From NCBI GenBank assembly GCA_947625435.1, contig CANQOI010000018.1:1-39871 (forward strand): a stretch of DNA of 39,871 nt. Reading direction: 5' to 3'. A program made the position numbers and the translations under genes. Origin of the DNA: an uncultured Clostridia bacterium. Its GTDB lineage: Bacteria > Bacillota > Clostridia > UBA1212 > UBA1255. The notes beneath the pieces are model-generated. The model was given only the letters and a program-made list of their open reading frames with translations. It searched no databases and had not been told where the DNA came from. Of the stretch, positions 31,192 through 39,864 are shown piece after piece (position 1 is the first letter of the stretch; each line of letters starts with the position of its first letter).

Positions 31192-32298
31192 TCATTTGGT
31201 GATAGCTGATGATATTTCATCAGCTATTATTTTTGCTATTGCGGACACACCGTTTGTGTTGCCGCATCCTTCCATCGCGGCGCGCATTTTACATTTGTCT
31301 TTTTCTACGTATGAAACGGCGGACATAAATGTTGTCTCGTCCAGGCGTTCCTCGCGGAGCACAACGGCGTATCCGCGCTTTTCGAAGGATTCTGCGTTCA
31401 GTATCTGGTCGCCCCTGCTGGAAGTAAGAGGCAGCGGTATGAGGAGCATGGGCTTATGGAGAGCGAGAAATTCATGTATCGCATTGGAACCCGCCCGTGA
31501 AATGACAAAGTCCGCCAGCGCGAGAACGTCGGGAAGCTCATCAGATATGAACTCGAACTGCGCATATCCCGGCGCATATTTTGTAAGGCTGCCGTCAATG
31601 TTGCCCTTTCCGCAAAGATGTATGATATTATACGATCCCAAAAGCTTCTGAAGGCATCCGCGCACGGCTTTGTTGAGTACCGCCGAGCCCTGACTGCCTC
31701 CCATTATGAGTATGACGGGCTTCATGTCAAATCCGCAGCGCGTCCTCGCGGCAGAAGCGTTCCCGGTAAAGAGCTCGGGCCGTACGGGAGAACCCGTGTA
31801 AACGCCTATGCCCTTCGGAAGCTCGCTCACAGTATCGGGAAAAGTAGTGCATATTTTTGTGGCAAAGCGTGCGGAAATCTTATTGGCAAGGCCGGGAGTG
31901 ATATCCGACTCGTGCGCTATTACCGGTATTTTATACCTGTGCGCCGCAGCGGCAACGGGAACCGAAACAAATCCGCCTTTAGAGAAAACAACGGCGGGTC
32001 TGATGTCTGAGAGGATTTTACGCGCATCTCCGCACCCGGCTATGACTCTGAAGGGATCCGTAAAATTCTGCCAGGAAAAATACCGTCTCAGCTTGCCTGT
32101 ACGCACACTGTGATACGTAATGTCGCCGTGGGAAGCGATCATATCCTTCTCCATGCCGTTTACCGAGCCTATATAATGAATATCAAGCTCTATACCCTTA
32201 TCTGACATCATTTCACGCAGAACGGGTATTATCGCCAGATTGGGTGTTACGTGTCCCGCGGTGCCGCCGCCTGTAAATACAACAGAAATCTTACGCAA
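31192..32298 (-). CDS. murG: UDP-N-acetylglucosamine-N-acetylmuramyl-(pentapeptide) pyrophosphoryl-undecaprenol GlcNAc transferase
   Basis: MurG adds GlcNAc to lipid I to give lipid II at the inner face of the membrane. The N-terminal loop GGGTAGHVTPN (about residues 10-20), the SKGGFVSVP segment, the second glycine loop MGGSQGS, and the donor-binding SRAGSNAIHEF region with LPLTSSRGDQILNA are all present. I chose TTG 32298, preceded by GGAGTG at six bases, because the protein then starts right at the first strand (RKISVVFTGGG). Longer frames up to 32349 run into the upstream gene. It has 368 residues and is last in the pgk-tpiA-hypothetical-murG run, five bases after the previous stop. Confidence 0.95.
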   Translation of the reverse strand: MRKISVVFTGGGTAGHVTPNLAIIPVLREMMSDKGIELDIHYIGSVNGMEKDMIASHGDITYHSVRTGKLRRYFSWQNFTDPFRVIAGCGDARKILSDIRPAVVFSKGGFVSVPVAAAAHRYKIPVIAHESDITPGLANKISARFATKICTTFPDTVSELPKGIGVYTGSPVRPELFTGNASAARTRCGFDMKPVILIMGGSQGSAVLNKAVRGCLQKLLGSYNIIHLCGKGNIDGSLTKYAPGYAQFEFISDELPDVLALADFVISRAGSNAIHEFLALHKPMLLIPLPLTSSRGDQILNAESFEKRGYAVVLREERLDETTFMSAVSYVEKDKCKMRAAMEGCGNTNGVSAIAKIIADEISSAITK

Positions 32299-32303
32299 AA
32301 AAA

Positions 32304-33272
32304 TCACTCCAAGCGCTTTCTGTGTTTTCTGAACCTTCTCACGCACCACAGCACGATGAGGGCGATGACCGTCACCGAGAGGAAGATCAGAAAAACAGCT
32401 TTTACAATATAATATATGCTTACTTTAGTCTCCAGTTCCTCGGGTATCTCGGCGTATGAATGAAGATCCGTGGCATTGCGTATGCCGCTTTCATTGTAGT
32501 TGAACTGGAACGTGCTCACGCGCGACGTGTACTGTAAAATGTCTTCATCTCTGTAATAATATACCAAAAGCTCCTGAGGTCTGTTCGCCATCTCGGTCTG
32601 TAAAATGTTCACTGCGCCGTAAACAAGACCCTTGTAATCGTCAAATGAAACAGAATCGCCTCTTATATTCAGAGTAAATCTGAGACTGCCGCCGTATTCG
32701 TCCAGAGCGCTCTGAATGAGCTCGGCATTGCCTCCCGGCTCATGCGCGCCCCCCTGCGCCTGATCTGTCTGATCTGCCTGACCTGCGGAAGGATATGAAA
32801 CGGCGCTTAAAGGTATGTCGATCACGGACGACCATGAGGCATCAGTTTCGGGAAATCTCTCGTGCCATTTGCCGTTCAGGAAGCCGTCGGTATATTTCTC
32901 TACAACGCCTTCAAAATAGCCGTTCCTGCAATAGTCGTTATAATATCCGTCATATCGCACCCTGAAATTACCCGCTTCCATTTTACAGGGAGAGCCGTTT
33001 ACCTCGCAGCTGTACACGAAATTCTTGCTGTCTCTGTCATAGCCGTCATATGAGACAATGTCGGAGTCGGGATAGTTGTCTTTAAGATAAGATGAAACAA
33101 CGAATCTGTTTATGACATTCCCCGGGAAAAGGCCCGCCCCGGTCAGCACGAATGAAAGAAGAACGACGCCCAGTAAAACGGCAAGGGCAACCGGCAGAGC
33201 CCTTAAGACCCTGCCGAAGCTGCCCTTGCGTTCACTGTCATAATCTTCAAATTTTACACGTCCGAATGCCAT
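32304..33272 (-). CDS. hypothetical membrane protein with two transmembrane helices
   Basis: The 322 residues comprise a basic N-terminus, one membrane helix at about 27-51, an external domain of about 235 residues rich in Tyr and Asp with Cys89, Cys96 and Cys115, and a second helix at about 288-312 followed by a very basic tail (CVRRFRKHRKRLE). The low-complexity stretch at about 162-182 (Gln/Ala/Gly/Asp) looks like a linker. I recognise no family. It lies between tpiA (11 bases) and murG (5 bases) on the same strand, so it is probably co-expressed with murG and may act at the cell envelope. The ribosome binding site at ATG 33272 is weak. Confidence 0.75.
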   Translation of the reverse strand: MAFGRVKFEDYDSERKGSFGRVLRALPVALAVLLGVVLLSFVLTGAGLFPGNVINRFVVSSYLKDNYPDSDIVSYDGYDRDSKNFVYSCEVNGSPCKMEAGNFRVRYDGYYNDYCRNGYFEGVVEKYTDGFLNGKWHERFPETDASWSSVIDIPLSAVSYPSAGQADQTDQAQGGAHEPGGNAELIQSALDEYGGSLRFTLNIRGDSVSFDDYKGLVYGAVNILQTEMANRPQELLVYYYRDEDILQYTSRVSTFQFNYNESGIRNATDLHSYAEIPEELETKVSIYYIVKAVFLIFLSVTVIALIVLWCVRRFRKHRKRLE

Positions 33273-33283
33273 ATTGTGAGATA

Positions 33284-34039
33284 TTACTTTTTATATCCGG
33301 CAATTATCGTGAAATCCTTAACCTTAAGGCTGGCGCCGCCCACGAGTCCGCCGTCTATGTCGGGCATAGAGAAGAGCACCGACGACGTTTCGGCCGTAAC
33401 GCTCCCGCCGTACTGTATGCGTACAGCCTCCGAAACGGCCTCGGAATAAAGCTCGCGCACCGTTTCACGTATAAGGGAGCAGACCTCCTCGGCCTGCTCG
33501 GGTGTGGCCGTGCGTCCCGTGCCTATCGCCCATATGGGCTCGTAAGCGATTATGAGCGAAGATACCTGCTCCGCAGAAAGACCGACCAGAGCGCCCTTGA
33601 CCTGTATCCTTATATGCTCCGCGGTAATGCCCGCGTCGCGCTGCGACAGGGATTCGCCCACGCATATGATAGGCGTTATGCCGTATTCAAAAGCGGCATG
33701 GGCTTTAAGATTTACGGTCTCGTCCGTTTCGGCGAAATATTCGCGTCTTTCGGAATGGCCTATTATCACATATTCTATGCCGAGATCCTTGAGCATTCCT
33801 CCTGATATTTCACCCGTGTAGGCGCCCTTGTCCTTCCAGTGCATATTCTGAGCGGCTATTTTGATATTGCTCCCGCTCACTGCCTGAACGGCCGCCGGTA
33901 TGCACACAAAAGGCACCGCCGCTATTATGTCGTTCTTTATATCCTTAACGCTCTCCCTGAGCTCCGAAAGAAATTCTGCCGCTTCGGAGGGCGTTTTGTT
34001 CATTTTCCAGTTTCCTGCGATAACTTTAACTCTGCTCAT
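33284..34039 (-). CDS. tpiA: triosephosphate isomerase
   Basis: Interconverts dihydroxyacetone phosphate and glyceraldehyde 3-phosphate in glycolysis. Catalytic residues are visible: Lys12 in GNWKMN, His95 in IIGHSERRE and Glu167 in [11 protein letters not shown]; the phosphate-binding IQYGGSV and GGLVGGASL segments are near the end. The 251 residues match the family. AGGAG precedes the ATG, which overlaps the pgk stop by four bases. Despite its expected high expression, it uses ATA for isoleucine (for example all three Ile of IEYVIIG), a useful reference for host codon habits. Confidence 0.98.
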   Translation of the reverse strand: MSRVKVIAGNWKMNKTPSEAAEFLSELRESVKDIKNDIIAAVPFVCIPAAVQAVSGSNIKIAAQNMHWKDKGAYTGEISGGMLKDLGIEYVIIGHSERREYFAETDETVNLKAHAAFEYGITPIICVGESLSQRDAGITAEHIRIQVKGALVGLSAEQVSSLIIAYEPIWAIGTGRTATPEQAEEVCSLIRETVRELYSEAVSEAVRIQYGGSVTAETSSVLFSMPDIDGGLVGGASLKVKDFTIIAGYKK

Positions 34040-35250
34040 TTTGAACTCCTATCCTCAAGACAAGCTATTCCGGGAAGAACCTTTCCTTCAAGGAATTCGA
34101 GAGAAGCTCCGCCGCCGGTGGAAACATGCGTGATCTTGTCCGCATAACCCATCTTCTTTACGGCAGCCGCCGAATCTCCGCCGCCCACGATAGTGATGGC
34201 GTCAGTCTCGGCCATCGCCTTTGCTATGGCGTTCGTGCCCTCTGCGAGAACGGGATTCTCAAATACTCCCATAGGTCCGTTCCATACAACGGTCTTAGCA
34301 GACTTTACGGCATCCGAGAAGAGCTTCGCCGTCTCGGTCCCTATGTCGAGTCCCTGCATATCCGCCGGTATGGCGTCGACAGAAACACATTTCACGCTTA
34401 CGGGAGCGTCTATGGGATCGGGGAACGAATCCGCTATCTTGGCGTCAACGGGAAGAAGGAGCTTCTTTCCGAGCCCTGCGGCTTTATCTATCATTTCTTT
34501 GCAATAATCGATCTTTGTATCGTCTACGAGAGACTTTCCGACCTCCTTGCCGAGGGCCTTTAAGAAGGTATATGCCATGCCGCCGCCTATTATCAGAGTA
34601 TCGCATTTCTCCAACAGGTTGGATATGACATTGAGCTTGTCAGCCACCTTAGCTCCGCCGAGAACGGCTACGAACGGGCGCTCGGGGCTTGCGAGAGCCT
34701 TGCCCATAATGCTTATCTCCTTCTGTATCAGATAACCCGAAACGGCCGGCAGATAATCTGCTATGCCCGCCGTTGTGGCATGGGCTCTGTGAGCCGTGCC
34801 GAAAGCGTCGTTTACGTATATATCGGCAAGAGAAGCCAGCTCCTTGGCAAATCCGGGATCGTTCTTCTCCTCTTCCTTGTGAAAGCGCGCGTTCTCCAGC
34901 ATCATTACCTCGCCGTCTTTAAGAGCCGCCGCCTTCGCCTTGGCATCTTCACCTATGACGTCCGAAGCCTGCTTTACCTCTTTACCGAGAAGCTCGCCCA
35001 GCCTTTTGGAAGCCGGCGCCATGGAATATTTCGGATTGCGCTCGCCCTTGGGCTTGCCCATGTGCGAAACGAGTATGACTCTCGCTTTATTGTCAACAAG
35101 GTATTTTATGGTAGGAACAGCTGCGACGATACGCTTGTCGTCCGTTATATGTCCTTCCGCATCGAGCGGCACATTGAAGTCGACTCTCACGATGACTCTC
35201 TTTCCGGCCACATCGATATCTTCCACGCATTTCTTATTATAAGAACTCAT
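34036..35250 (-). CDS. pgk: phosphoglycerate kinase
   Basis: Transfers phosphate from 1,3-bisphosphoglycerate to ADP in glycolysis. The N-terminal substrate-binding RVDFNVPLD, the SHMGKP loop, the [12 protein letters not shown] hinge region, the WNGPMGVFE motif and the C-terminal VGGGDSAAA and [13 protein letters not shown] motifs are all present. At 404 residues it is normal length. It is first in a leftward run with tpiA, a membrane protein and murG. The neighbouring gap gene, often upstream of pgk, is not present here. Confidence 0.98.
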   Translation of the reverse strand: MSSYNKKCVEDIDVAGKRVIVRVDFNVPLDAEGHITDDKRIVAAVPTIKYLVDNKARVILVSHMGKPKGERNPKYSMAPASKRLGELLGKEVKQASDVIGEDAKAKAAALKDGEVMMLENARFHKEEEKNDPGFAKELASLADIYVNDAFGTAHRAHATTAGIADYLPAVSGYLIQKEISIMGKALASPERPFVAVLGGAKVADKLNVISNLLEKCDTLIIGGGMAYTFLKALGKEVGKSLVDDTKIDYCKEMIDKAAGLGKKLLLPVDAKIADSFPDPIDAPVSVKCVSVDAIPADMQGLDIGTETAKLFSDAVKSAKTVVWNGPMGVFENPVLAEGTNAIAKAMAETDAITIVGGGDSAAAVKKMGYADKITHVSTGGGASLEFLEGKVLPGIACLEDRSSK

Positions 35251-35309
35251 GTCAAAACACTCCCAACATATTTGATAAACTTATAAAACGGCAAAAACTA
35301 CCGCTTTGT

Positions 35310-35338
35310 ATATTACTACTATTTCCGCTGAAATTCAA
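35310..35338 (-). promoter_or_regulatory. promoter of the pgk operon
   Basis: On the minus strand TTGAAT (35333-35338), a 17-base spacer and TAATAT (35310-35315) lie about 60 bases before the pgk ATG, starting directly after the upstream gene's stop at 35345. Confidence 0.55.
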
Positions 35339-35344
35339 TCATTT

Positions 35345-37255
35345 TTATGCGTCGCCCAGCATCATCACATTGAAATCCTCGGGGAAAGAATCGCCCCGGC
35401 ATGCGGTCATTATGATCTGCGAGTTGTTTTCACGGGTGAAATCGCTCACCGTTCGGTACGCGTTCTGCTTCCTTCTCATGTCGTACTGCACGAACGGGTC
35501 GTCGAGAATGAGAGGCAGCATTCCTCCGGGCTGTGAAATGATCTTAACAAGAGCGAGCCTCAGAGCGAGATACATCTGGTCTACCGTGGCGCCGCTGTAT
35601 ACGTAAGAGCCGTACAGATCTCCGCTGCGGTCGCCGCCGCTCCGGCTCCTCAGAGTTATCTCAAAATTACGCGCCACGCGAAGATCATTATATCTTCCTC
35701 CCGTGAGCTTACCCAGTATCACGCCCGCTTCATTTCCGAAAACGGGCCCGAGATCCGCCTGCCAGCGCTTATATGCTTCGCCCAGCACATCATTCGCAAT
35801 GCGAAGAGCATTCATACGCTCTTTATAAATATTTATGCTCTCCGAAAGCTCCGCGCTCCTTTCCGCCAGCTCCTCGCAGTCTCCCGTTTCGTCCGCTGCC
35901 TTGCTCAAAGCGTCGGCCGAGGCAAGGGCGTAAGCTATGCGCTGCGTATAATCCTCCACGTCCTCCATATACTTCTTGTCCTCGGCGTCCTTATTATTCT
36001 CTCCGTCCAGGTAAGCCTTCGCCTCCTTGTATTCGCGCGAGTGCTTCTGAAGCTCTTCATTTATATTATCCCTGTTGTAGGAATGATTTCCGTCGCCGTA
36101 AGCGTATTTAATGCCGAGAACGCCGCAGAGCTCCTCCTCCAGATCGTACATGTCCTCCTTGCACGCGATCACGTCGCTGCTCCCGACAGAGAAAACGAAC
36201 ATATAAATGAGTCCCGTCGCCGCCGCCGCGGAGCCTATCGTTATATAAGAGAGTACCTTACTTTCGGCGGCCTTTCTGTACAGCTCTATCCCCTGCAGGA
36301 ATGAAATGCCGGACAGCTTCCCGTAAAATGCCACCGCGATCGCGCACAGCGCGCACAGTAATATAAGTATTATAAAAATAACGGTTGCCGGCTTCCTTAT
36401 GCGCGACCGCCTTCTCGCCGCGTACGTGAGATCCTCGTCGCACTCGTTTATTTTTGAGATGTATTCCTTTATCTCACCGTGCAGCGCGATCGTATTTACG
36501 GCGCTCGTGATGCGTGTTATATCCTTTTTCTCGCTCGTGTGCCGCTTCTTGATCTCATCGAGCTCGCCGCGCAGTCTCGAATGCTCCTCTCTCAGAGACT
36601 CGGCGCGCGTTTCAAAGTCGTATATCCTCTTTACGGCGGCGTCCGTTTCGCTCTTTTTCGCCTGTAAAATGTCAAGTGTACCTTCATCGTTTCTCGGAGA
36701 GCTTATAGAGTCCATGGCGGCCTTTATGCGTTTCCCCACGGTTATGTCGGACGAGGTCTGCTTCATTGAATCCGATTTTTTCACGAGCCGGTCGAAAAGA
36801 TAGTCCATATTTCCGCTGTCGGAATTCGGCTTGGACGAAAGCTGCGCCGCGTATACGGACAGGTCATACGTCTCCTGCGGTATTTCAAGTATCATTTCAC
36901 CGACCGTTTTACCGGCATCCGTCGGTAAAATCTCACCGGTGGTGTCATTATAGAGCGTGATGACATCGTCGTTCCTGCTTTCCCCGAACTGCGCGGTTAC
37001 GCGGTAAAATATACCCCTGTGCTCGAACCTGAGCTCGCCGCCGTATTTCACGCCCGCTTGCCACGGCCTGTATTTCTTCCTCTCACTCTGATCTCCCTTG
37101 TCGGAAAGCCCGTACAGCATGGCGCGTATGAAAGCCGCCGCAGTCGACTTGCCGCTTTCGTTATCGCCGCATATGACATTCACGCCGTTTTCCGGCTCGA
37201 GTTTAAGGCCGCAGTGCCTGCCGAAGCCGTTAATTATCATTTCACGTATAATCAT
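35345..37255 (-). CDS. YhaN-like AAA ATPase (SbcC/Rad50-related) with two membrane helices
   Basis: An ABC-type ATPase related to SbcC/Rad50, 636 residues. Walker A GDNESGKST is at about 30-38. A coiled-coil region follows (about 195-275), then two hydrophobic helices (about 283-310 and 335-355), more coiled coil, the signature YSGATVDQMYLALRLAL and Walker B LPLILDDPF. YhaN of Firmicutes has the same odd pair of membrane helices in the middle, so this appears to be a membrane-tethered relative. At 636 residues it is shorter than B. subtilis YhaN. GAGGTGA precedes the ATG, which overlaps the metallophosphoesterase gene by 14 bases. A role in DNA end processing is inferred from the family. Confidence 0.85.
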   Translation of the reverse strand: MIIREMIINGFGRHCGLKLEPENGVNVICGDNESGKSTAAAFIRAMLYGLSDKGDQSERKKYRPWQAGVKYGGELRFEHRGIFYRVTAQFGESRNDDVITLYNDTTGEILPTDAGKTVGEMILEIPQETYDLSVYAAQLSSKPNSDSGNMDYLFDRLVKKSDSMKQTSSDITVGKRIKAAMDSISSPRNDEGTLDILQAKKSETDAAVKRIYDFETRAESLREEHSRLRGELDEIKKRHTSEKKDITRITSAVNTIALHGEIKEYISKINECDEDLTYAARRRSRIRKPATVIFIILILLCALCAIAVAFYGKLSGISFLQGIELYRKAAESKVLSYITIGSAAAATGLIYMFVFSVGSSDVIACKEDMYDLEEELCGVLGIKYAYGDGNHSYNRDNINEELQKHSREYKEAKAYLDGENNKDAEDKKYMEDVEDYTQRIAYALASADALSKAADETGDCEELAERSAELSESINIYKERMNALRIANDVLGEAYKRWQADLGPVFGNEAGVILGKLTGGRYNDLRVARNFEITLRSRSGGDRSGDLYGSYVYSGATVDQMYLALRLALVKIISQPGGMLPLILDDPFVQYDMRRKQNAYRTVSDFTRENNSQIIMTACRGDSFPEDFNVMMLGDA

Positions 37256-38384
37256 TAAAATTCACCTCGCCGTCAAACGCCTGCAGACCGTATGCAAGAG
37301 CCTTTGTATACATTTCCTTTTCGTCCGGGGATGCCGCCTCCATGCGTTCGAGCATGCTGCGCACGAAGCATCCCCTCAGACTGTTTTCGTCTTTAAGGAG
37401 CGTTATATTTACGGAATCGATATAATCGGGGATTATCTTAATATAAAAATACTCGTCGGAAAGCTCGCCCGCGAGCCTGCCCACGGGCAGATGCAGATCC
37501 GGGTGCTTGCTGCCCTTAAGGGTCACCTTGTAAAGCCATTCCTTCTCTCTGCATACTGAACGTATCGCATCCGCGATGCCCGCGTACGTGTCAATTCCGG
37601 TAATATCGATATCGCACACATGATTTTCGCGTACTGAGGTAGGTATGAAATCGAGCTCCGCGCCGTTCTTCGTGACGGTACCGCTCAGAATACCGCATGT
37701 ATCCGTTTCGTCAAAGCTGCGCCCTTCGCATGTGCCGGGATAAACATAAGCCGTATTCTTAAGGCGGACCGTGCCGCTGTATCTGTGCGAATGCCCCAAA
37801 GCGCAGAAGTCAAATCCGCAGGCGTCTATGTCGTCCTTGTATATCGGGTTGTAATCGCTCCTGCCGCCGGGATCCGTTATATTCCCGTGCATTACGAGCA
37901 GATTGAGAACGTTCCTGTCAAGAATGGGGAGTATATTGTTGTATCTCAGGAGCGAGCTCCTGCAGAAATGACCGTGAAAACCCGCGCCGTATATGCGCAC
38001 CGTCTCTCCCGTGTCCTCATATGACAGCTCAAGCGCCTCAAGACCCTTCTTAAAAATATAAACATTGTCGGGCCATTCCTCCGTGACATACGGAGAATCG
38101 GGAGTGACGGGGTCATGATTGCCGGGAGCTATAAGGACAAATGTCTCGGGAACAGAACGGAATGAGTCCTTAAGGAACTCTATGGTATCTTTGGATACAT
38201 TTCGCGCATCGAGCAGATCCCCGGGGATCATGAGCATGTGCGCGCCTATCCTTTCAGCCTCGCTTATCGCTTTTGAGAAGGCGCGCTTCTGCTCTTCTCT
38301 GCGCATACTCAGCTTGGAAGAATTTTTCTTAAACACTGAAAAAACAGAATCCAGGTGCGCATCCGCGCATATTACAATCCTCAT
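37242..38384 (-). CDS. YhaO/SbcD-like metallophosphoesterase (putative DNA repair nuclease)
   Basis: A calcineurin-like phosphoesterase related to SbcD/Mre11, 380 residues. The metal-binding motifs are in order: ADAHLDS (residues 6-12), GDLLDARN (about 55-62), GNHDP (about 89-93), VMHGN (about 164-168) and GHSHRY (about 198-203). The C-terminal 130 residues form the capping region. AGGGAG lies upstream of the ATG. It overlaps and precedes the YhaN-like ATPase gene, as nuclease and ATPase subunits of such complexes usually do. B. subtilis YhaO is similar in length and order of motifs. Confidence 0.88.
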   Translation of the reverse strand: MRIVICADAHLDSVFSVFKKNSSKLSMRREEQKRAFSKAISEAERIGAHMLMIPGDLLDARNVSKDTIEFLKDSFRSVPETFVLIAPGNHDPVTPDSPYVTEEWPDNVYIFKKGLEALELSYEDTGETVRIYGAGFHGHFCRSSLLRYNNILPILDRNVLNLLVMHGNITDPGGRSDYNPIYKDDIDACGFDFCALGHSHRYSGTVRLKNTAYVYPGTCEGRSFDETDTCGILSGTVTKNGAELDFIPTSVRENHVCDIDITGIDTYAGIADAIRSVCREKEWLYKVTLKGSKHPDLHLPVGRLAGELSDEYFYIKIIPDYIDSVNITLLKDENSLRGCFVRSMLERMEAASPDEKEMYTKALAYGLQAFDGEVNFNDYT

Positions 38385-38439
38385 TTTAAATCTCCCTTTC
38401 GCAAGGTTTTGTCATTCGTTACCGATATATTTATATATT

Positions 38440-39522
38440 TTACCAATTCTTTTTCTGTGTGGCGTACGTCTCCCACATATATGCGTACACATCTCCCGCC
38501 TGAGGAGCGCGCTGCTCTGTCTCGATCATCTGGCTCACCGTCATCATTTCATATTCGCCGGTCTGTTTCAGATAATCTATGAGCTTTCCTACCGCCTCGC
38601 CGGAATAGGGATGTATGTCATGGAAAAGTATTATGCTCCCGTGAGAGAGCTGTGAAACGACAGACGGATTGGTGTATTCCTTTCCGCCGCTCGTATAAGT
38701 AAAACCGTCGAACAGAACGTCATTTATGAGCTTATCCTTTGCCTCGTCCTGTGAAATGCCGTTCGCAGATGCGTAATTCGATACGCTTTTAGCGCTTATA
38801 TGGTCCCAGTCTCTGGAATCTATGCTCCAAAGAACGATGGCCTTGCCCGACTGAACGGATACATCCTGATTGTAATTTCCGTAGGGAGGACGGAACAGCA
38901 CCGGAGCCGAGCCCGTCACCTCTCTTATGATATCGTCCGTTCTCTGAAGCTGGCTCGCGCGCTCGTCCGCCGAAAGAGTCTTGAAATCCGGATGGTTGAA
39001 TGAATGGCTCGCTATCTCATGCCCTTCGTCGAATTCCCTCTTAAGTATCGCCTTCTGACCGGAAGACTGGAGATTCTCGCCGAGCACAAAGAACGTAACG
39101 TGTACGCCCTTTTCTTTGAGCATGTCGAGTATCTTGGGAGTATTGGTCCCGTGGGGTCCGTCGTCGAATGTGATGGCGATTATCTTTTTGCCCGCATACG
39201 CGGGGTTCGCGGACGTTTTACCGCCGGGAACGGCAGTAATATCGGGGGGCGCCGTAACCGGAGCGGAGGTCGTACCGCCGCTTTCGGGACTGCCTGTGAC
39301 TGTCGGACTCTCAGTGCCCGGAGCAGCTTCGCCTGGACTCTGAGTCTGCGCGTCGCCGCTTGCCGGCGTGCTGTCGGAACCCGAAGACGGCGTAGTTATC
39401 AAAAGATTGTTTCCGGGCACCTCCGTGTCGCCGGAATTTATCGCCATAACGGCGCACATATATATTATTAATGTAAGAGAAGCAACGATGGCAATGATCG
39501 ATATGACTTTCTGAACCTTCAT
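38440..39522 (-). CDS. polysaccharide deacetylase (carbohydrate esterase family 4), membrane-anchored
   Basis: Removes acetyl groups from peptidoglycan or another N-acetylated glycan outside the cell. An N-terminal signal anchor (about 8-28) is followed by a Ser/Thr/Pro/Gly linker (about 40-105), then the NodB domain: TFDDGP with Asp120 and Asp121 (118-123), HSFNHPD with His173 and His177, RPPYGNYN (211-218), DSRDWD and the late LFHDIH. All catalytic motifs are intact. AGGTGAG precedes the ATG. It is a single leftward gene; no clear promoter could be fixed upstream. Candidate substrates are peptidoglycan or the polysaccharide made by the locus at the left of the window. Confidence 0.92.
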   Translation of the reverse strand: MKVQKVISIIAIVASLTLIIYMCAVMAINSGDTEVPGNNLLITTPSSGSDSTPASGDAQTQSPGEAAPGTESPTVTGSPESGGTTSAPVTAPPDITAVPGGKTSANPAYAGKKIIAITFDDGPHGTNTPKILDMLKEKGVHVTFFVLGENLQSSGQKAILKREFDEGHEIASHSFNHPDFKTLSADERASQLQRTDDIIREVTGSAPVLFRPPYGNYNQDVSVQSGKAIVLWSIDSRDWDHISAKSVSNYASANGISQDEAKDKLINDVLFDGFTYTSGGKEYTNPSVVSQLSHGSIILFHDIHPYSGEAVGKLIDYLKQTGEYEMMTVSQMIETEQRAPQAGDVYAYMWETYATQKKNW

Positions 39523-39677
39523 AATCTCACCTTTTCACTTTCGTATATAGTATATCATTCCTCTTAAGTAATATTCAGTCTAACGGAACGGATTGAATAT
39601 AAGACAGTATATTGCAATTAACATTTTTTTGCAAGTATTACATTTTATGCAAGCGCAGATAACATTTCCCGTGAAAT

Positions 39678-39713
39678 GCGGGGAAAAATTTTTTTTGAAA
39701 AATATTTTTCCGC
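39678..39713. repeat. AT-rich inverted repeat
   Basis: GCGGGGAAAAAT (39678-39689) and ATTTTTCCGC (39704-39713) pair with two bulged G. It lies in the 349-base gap after the deacetylase gene start; role unknown. Confidence 0.5.
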
Positions 39714-39783
39714 GGCCGGGCGCACACCGGTAAAATATGCCGGGCAAATCGGGCGTTTGACAGTTGAATAAGAGAAAAATTCG

Positions 39784-39813
39784 TTTCAGGCCTAGAGGGA
39801 CCTGAAATTTTTT
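39784..39813 (+). terminator. hairpin followed by a T-run near the right edge
   Basis: TTTCAGG (39784-39790) pairs with CCTGAAA (39801-39807) around a 10-base loop, followed by TTTTTT. No rightward gene lies upstream in the window, so it may end a small RNA or be part of a leader. Confidence 0.45.
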
Positions 39814-39855
39814 GTCAAATTTTTTAAAATATATAGTGCTATATCGTACTAAATG

Positions 39856-39864
39856 TGGTATAAT
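39856..39864 (+). promoter_or_regulatory. extended -10 promoter facing out of the window
   Basis: TGG directly before TATAAT (39859-39864) fits the extended -10 form TGnTATAAT. No good -35 box is seen at 16-18 bases. A rightward gene probably begins beyond base 39871. Confidence 0.5.

Larger units (their letters stand above)
216..39736. repeat. dispersed heptamer GTAAAAT / GTGAAAT across host genes
   Basis: By eye I count about 45 GTAAAAT on either strand, for example at 216, 227, 902, 2682, 4976, 5744, 7437, 8764, 11832, 14163, 14552, 14714, 20171, 32534, 32600, 36323, 36664, 36924 and 37004 (forward) and 2250, 4517, 14005, 15544, 17431, 18334, 31286 and 32980 (reverse). About 25 GTGAAAT also occur. 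It appears in genes and gaps, on both strands, in any frame. The longest empty interval is the opp region. Confidence 0.75.

Noticed and set aside
216-39736. GTRAAAT as a Chi or KOPS-like polar element
   Set aside because: Forward and reverse copies are about equally frequent (about 26 and 19 for GTAAAAT), without a clear orientation bias in this window.
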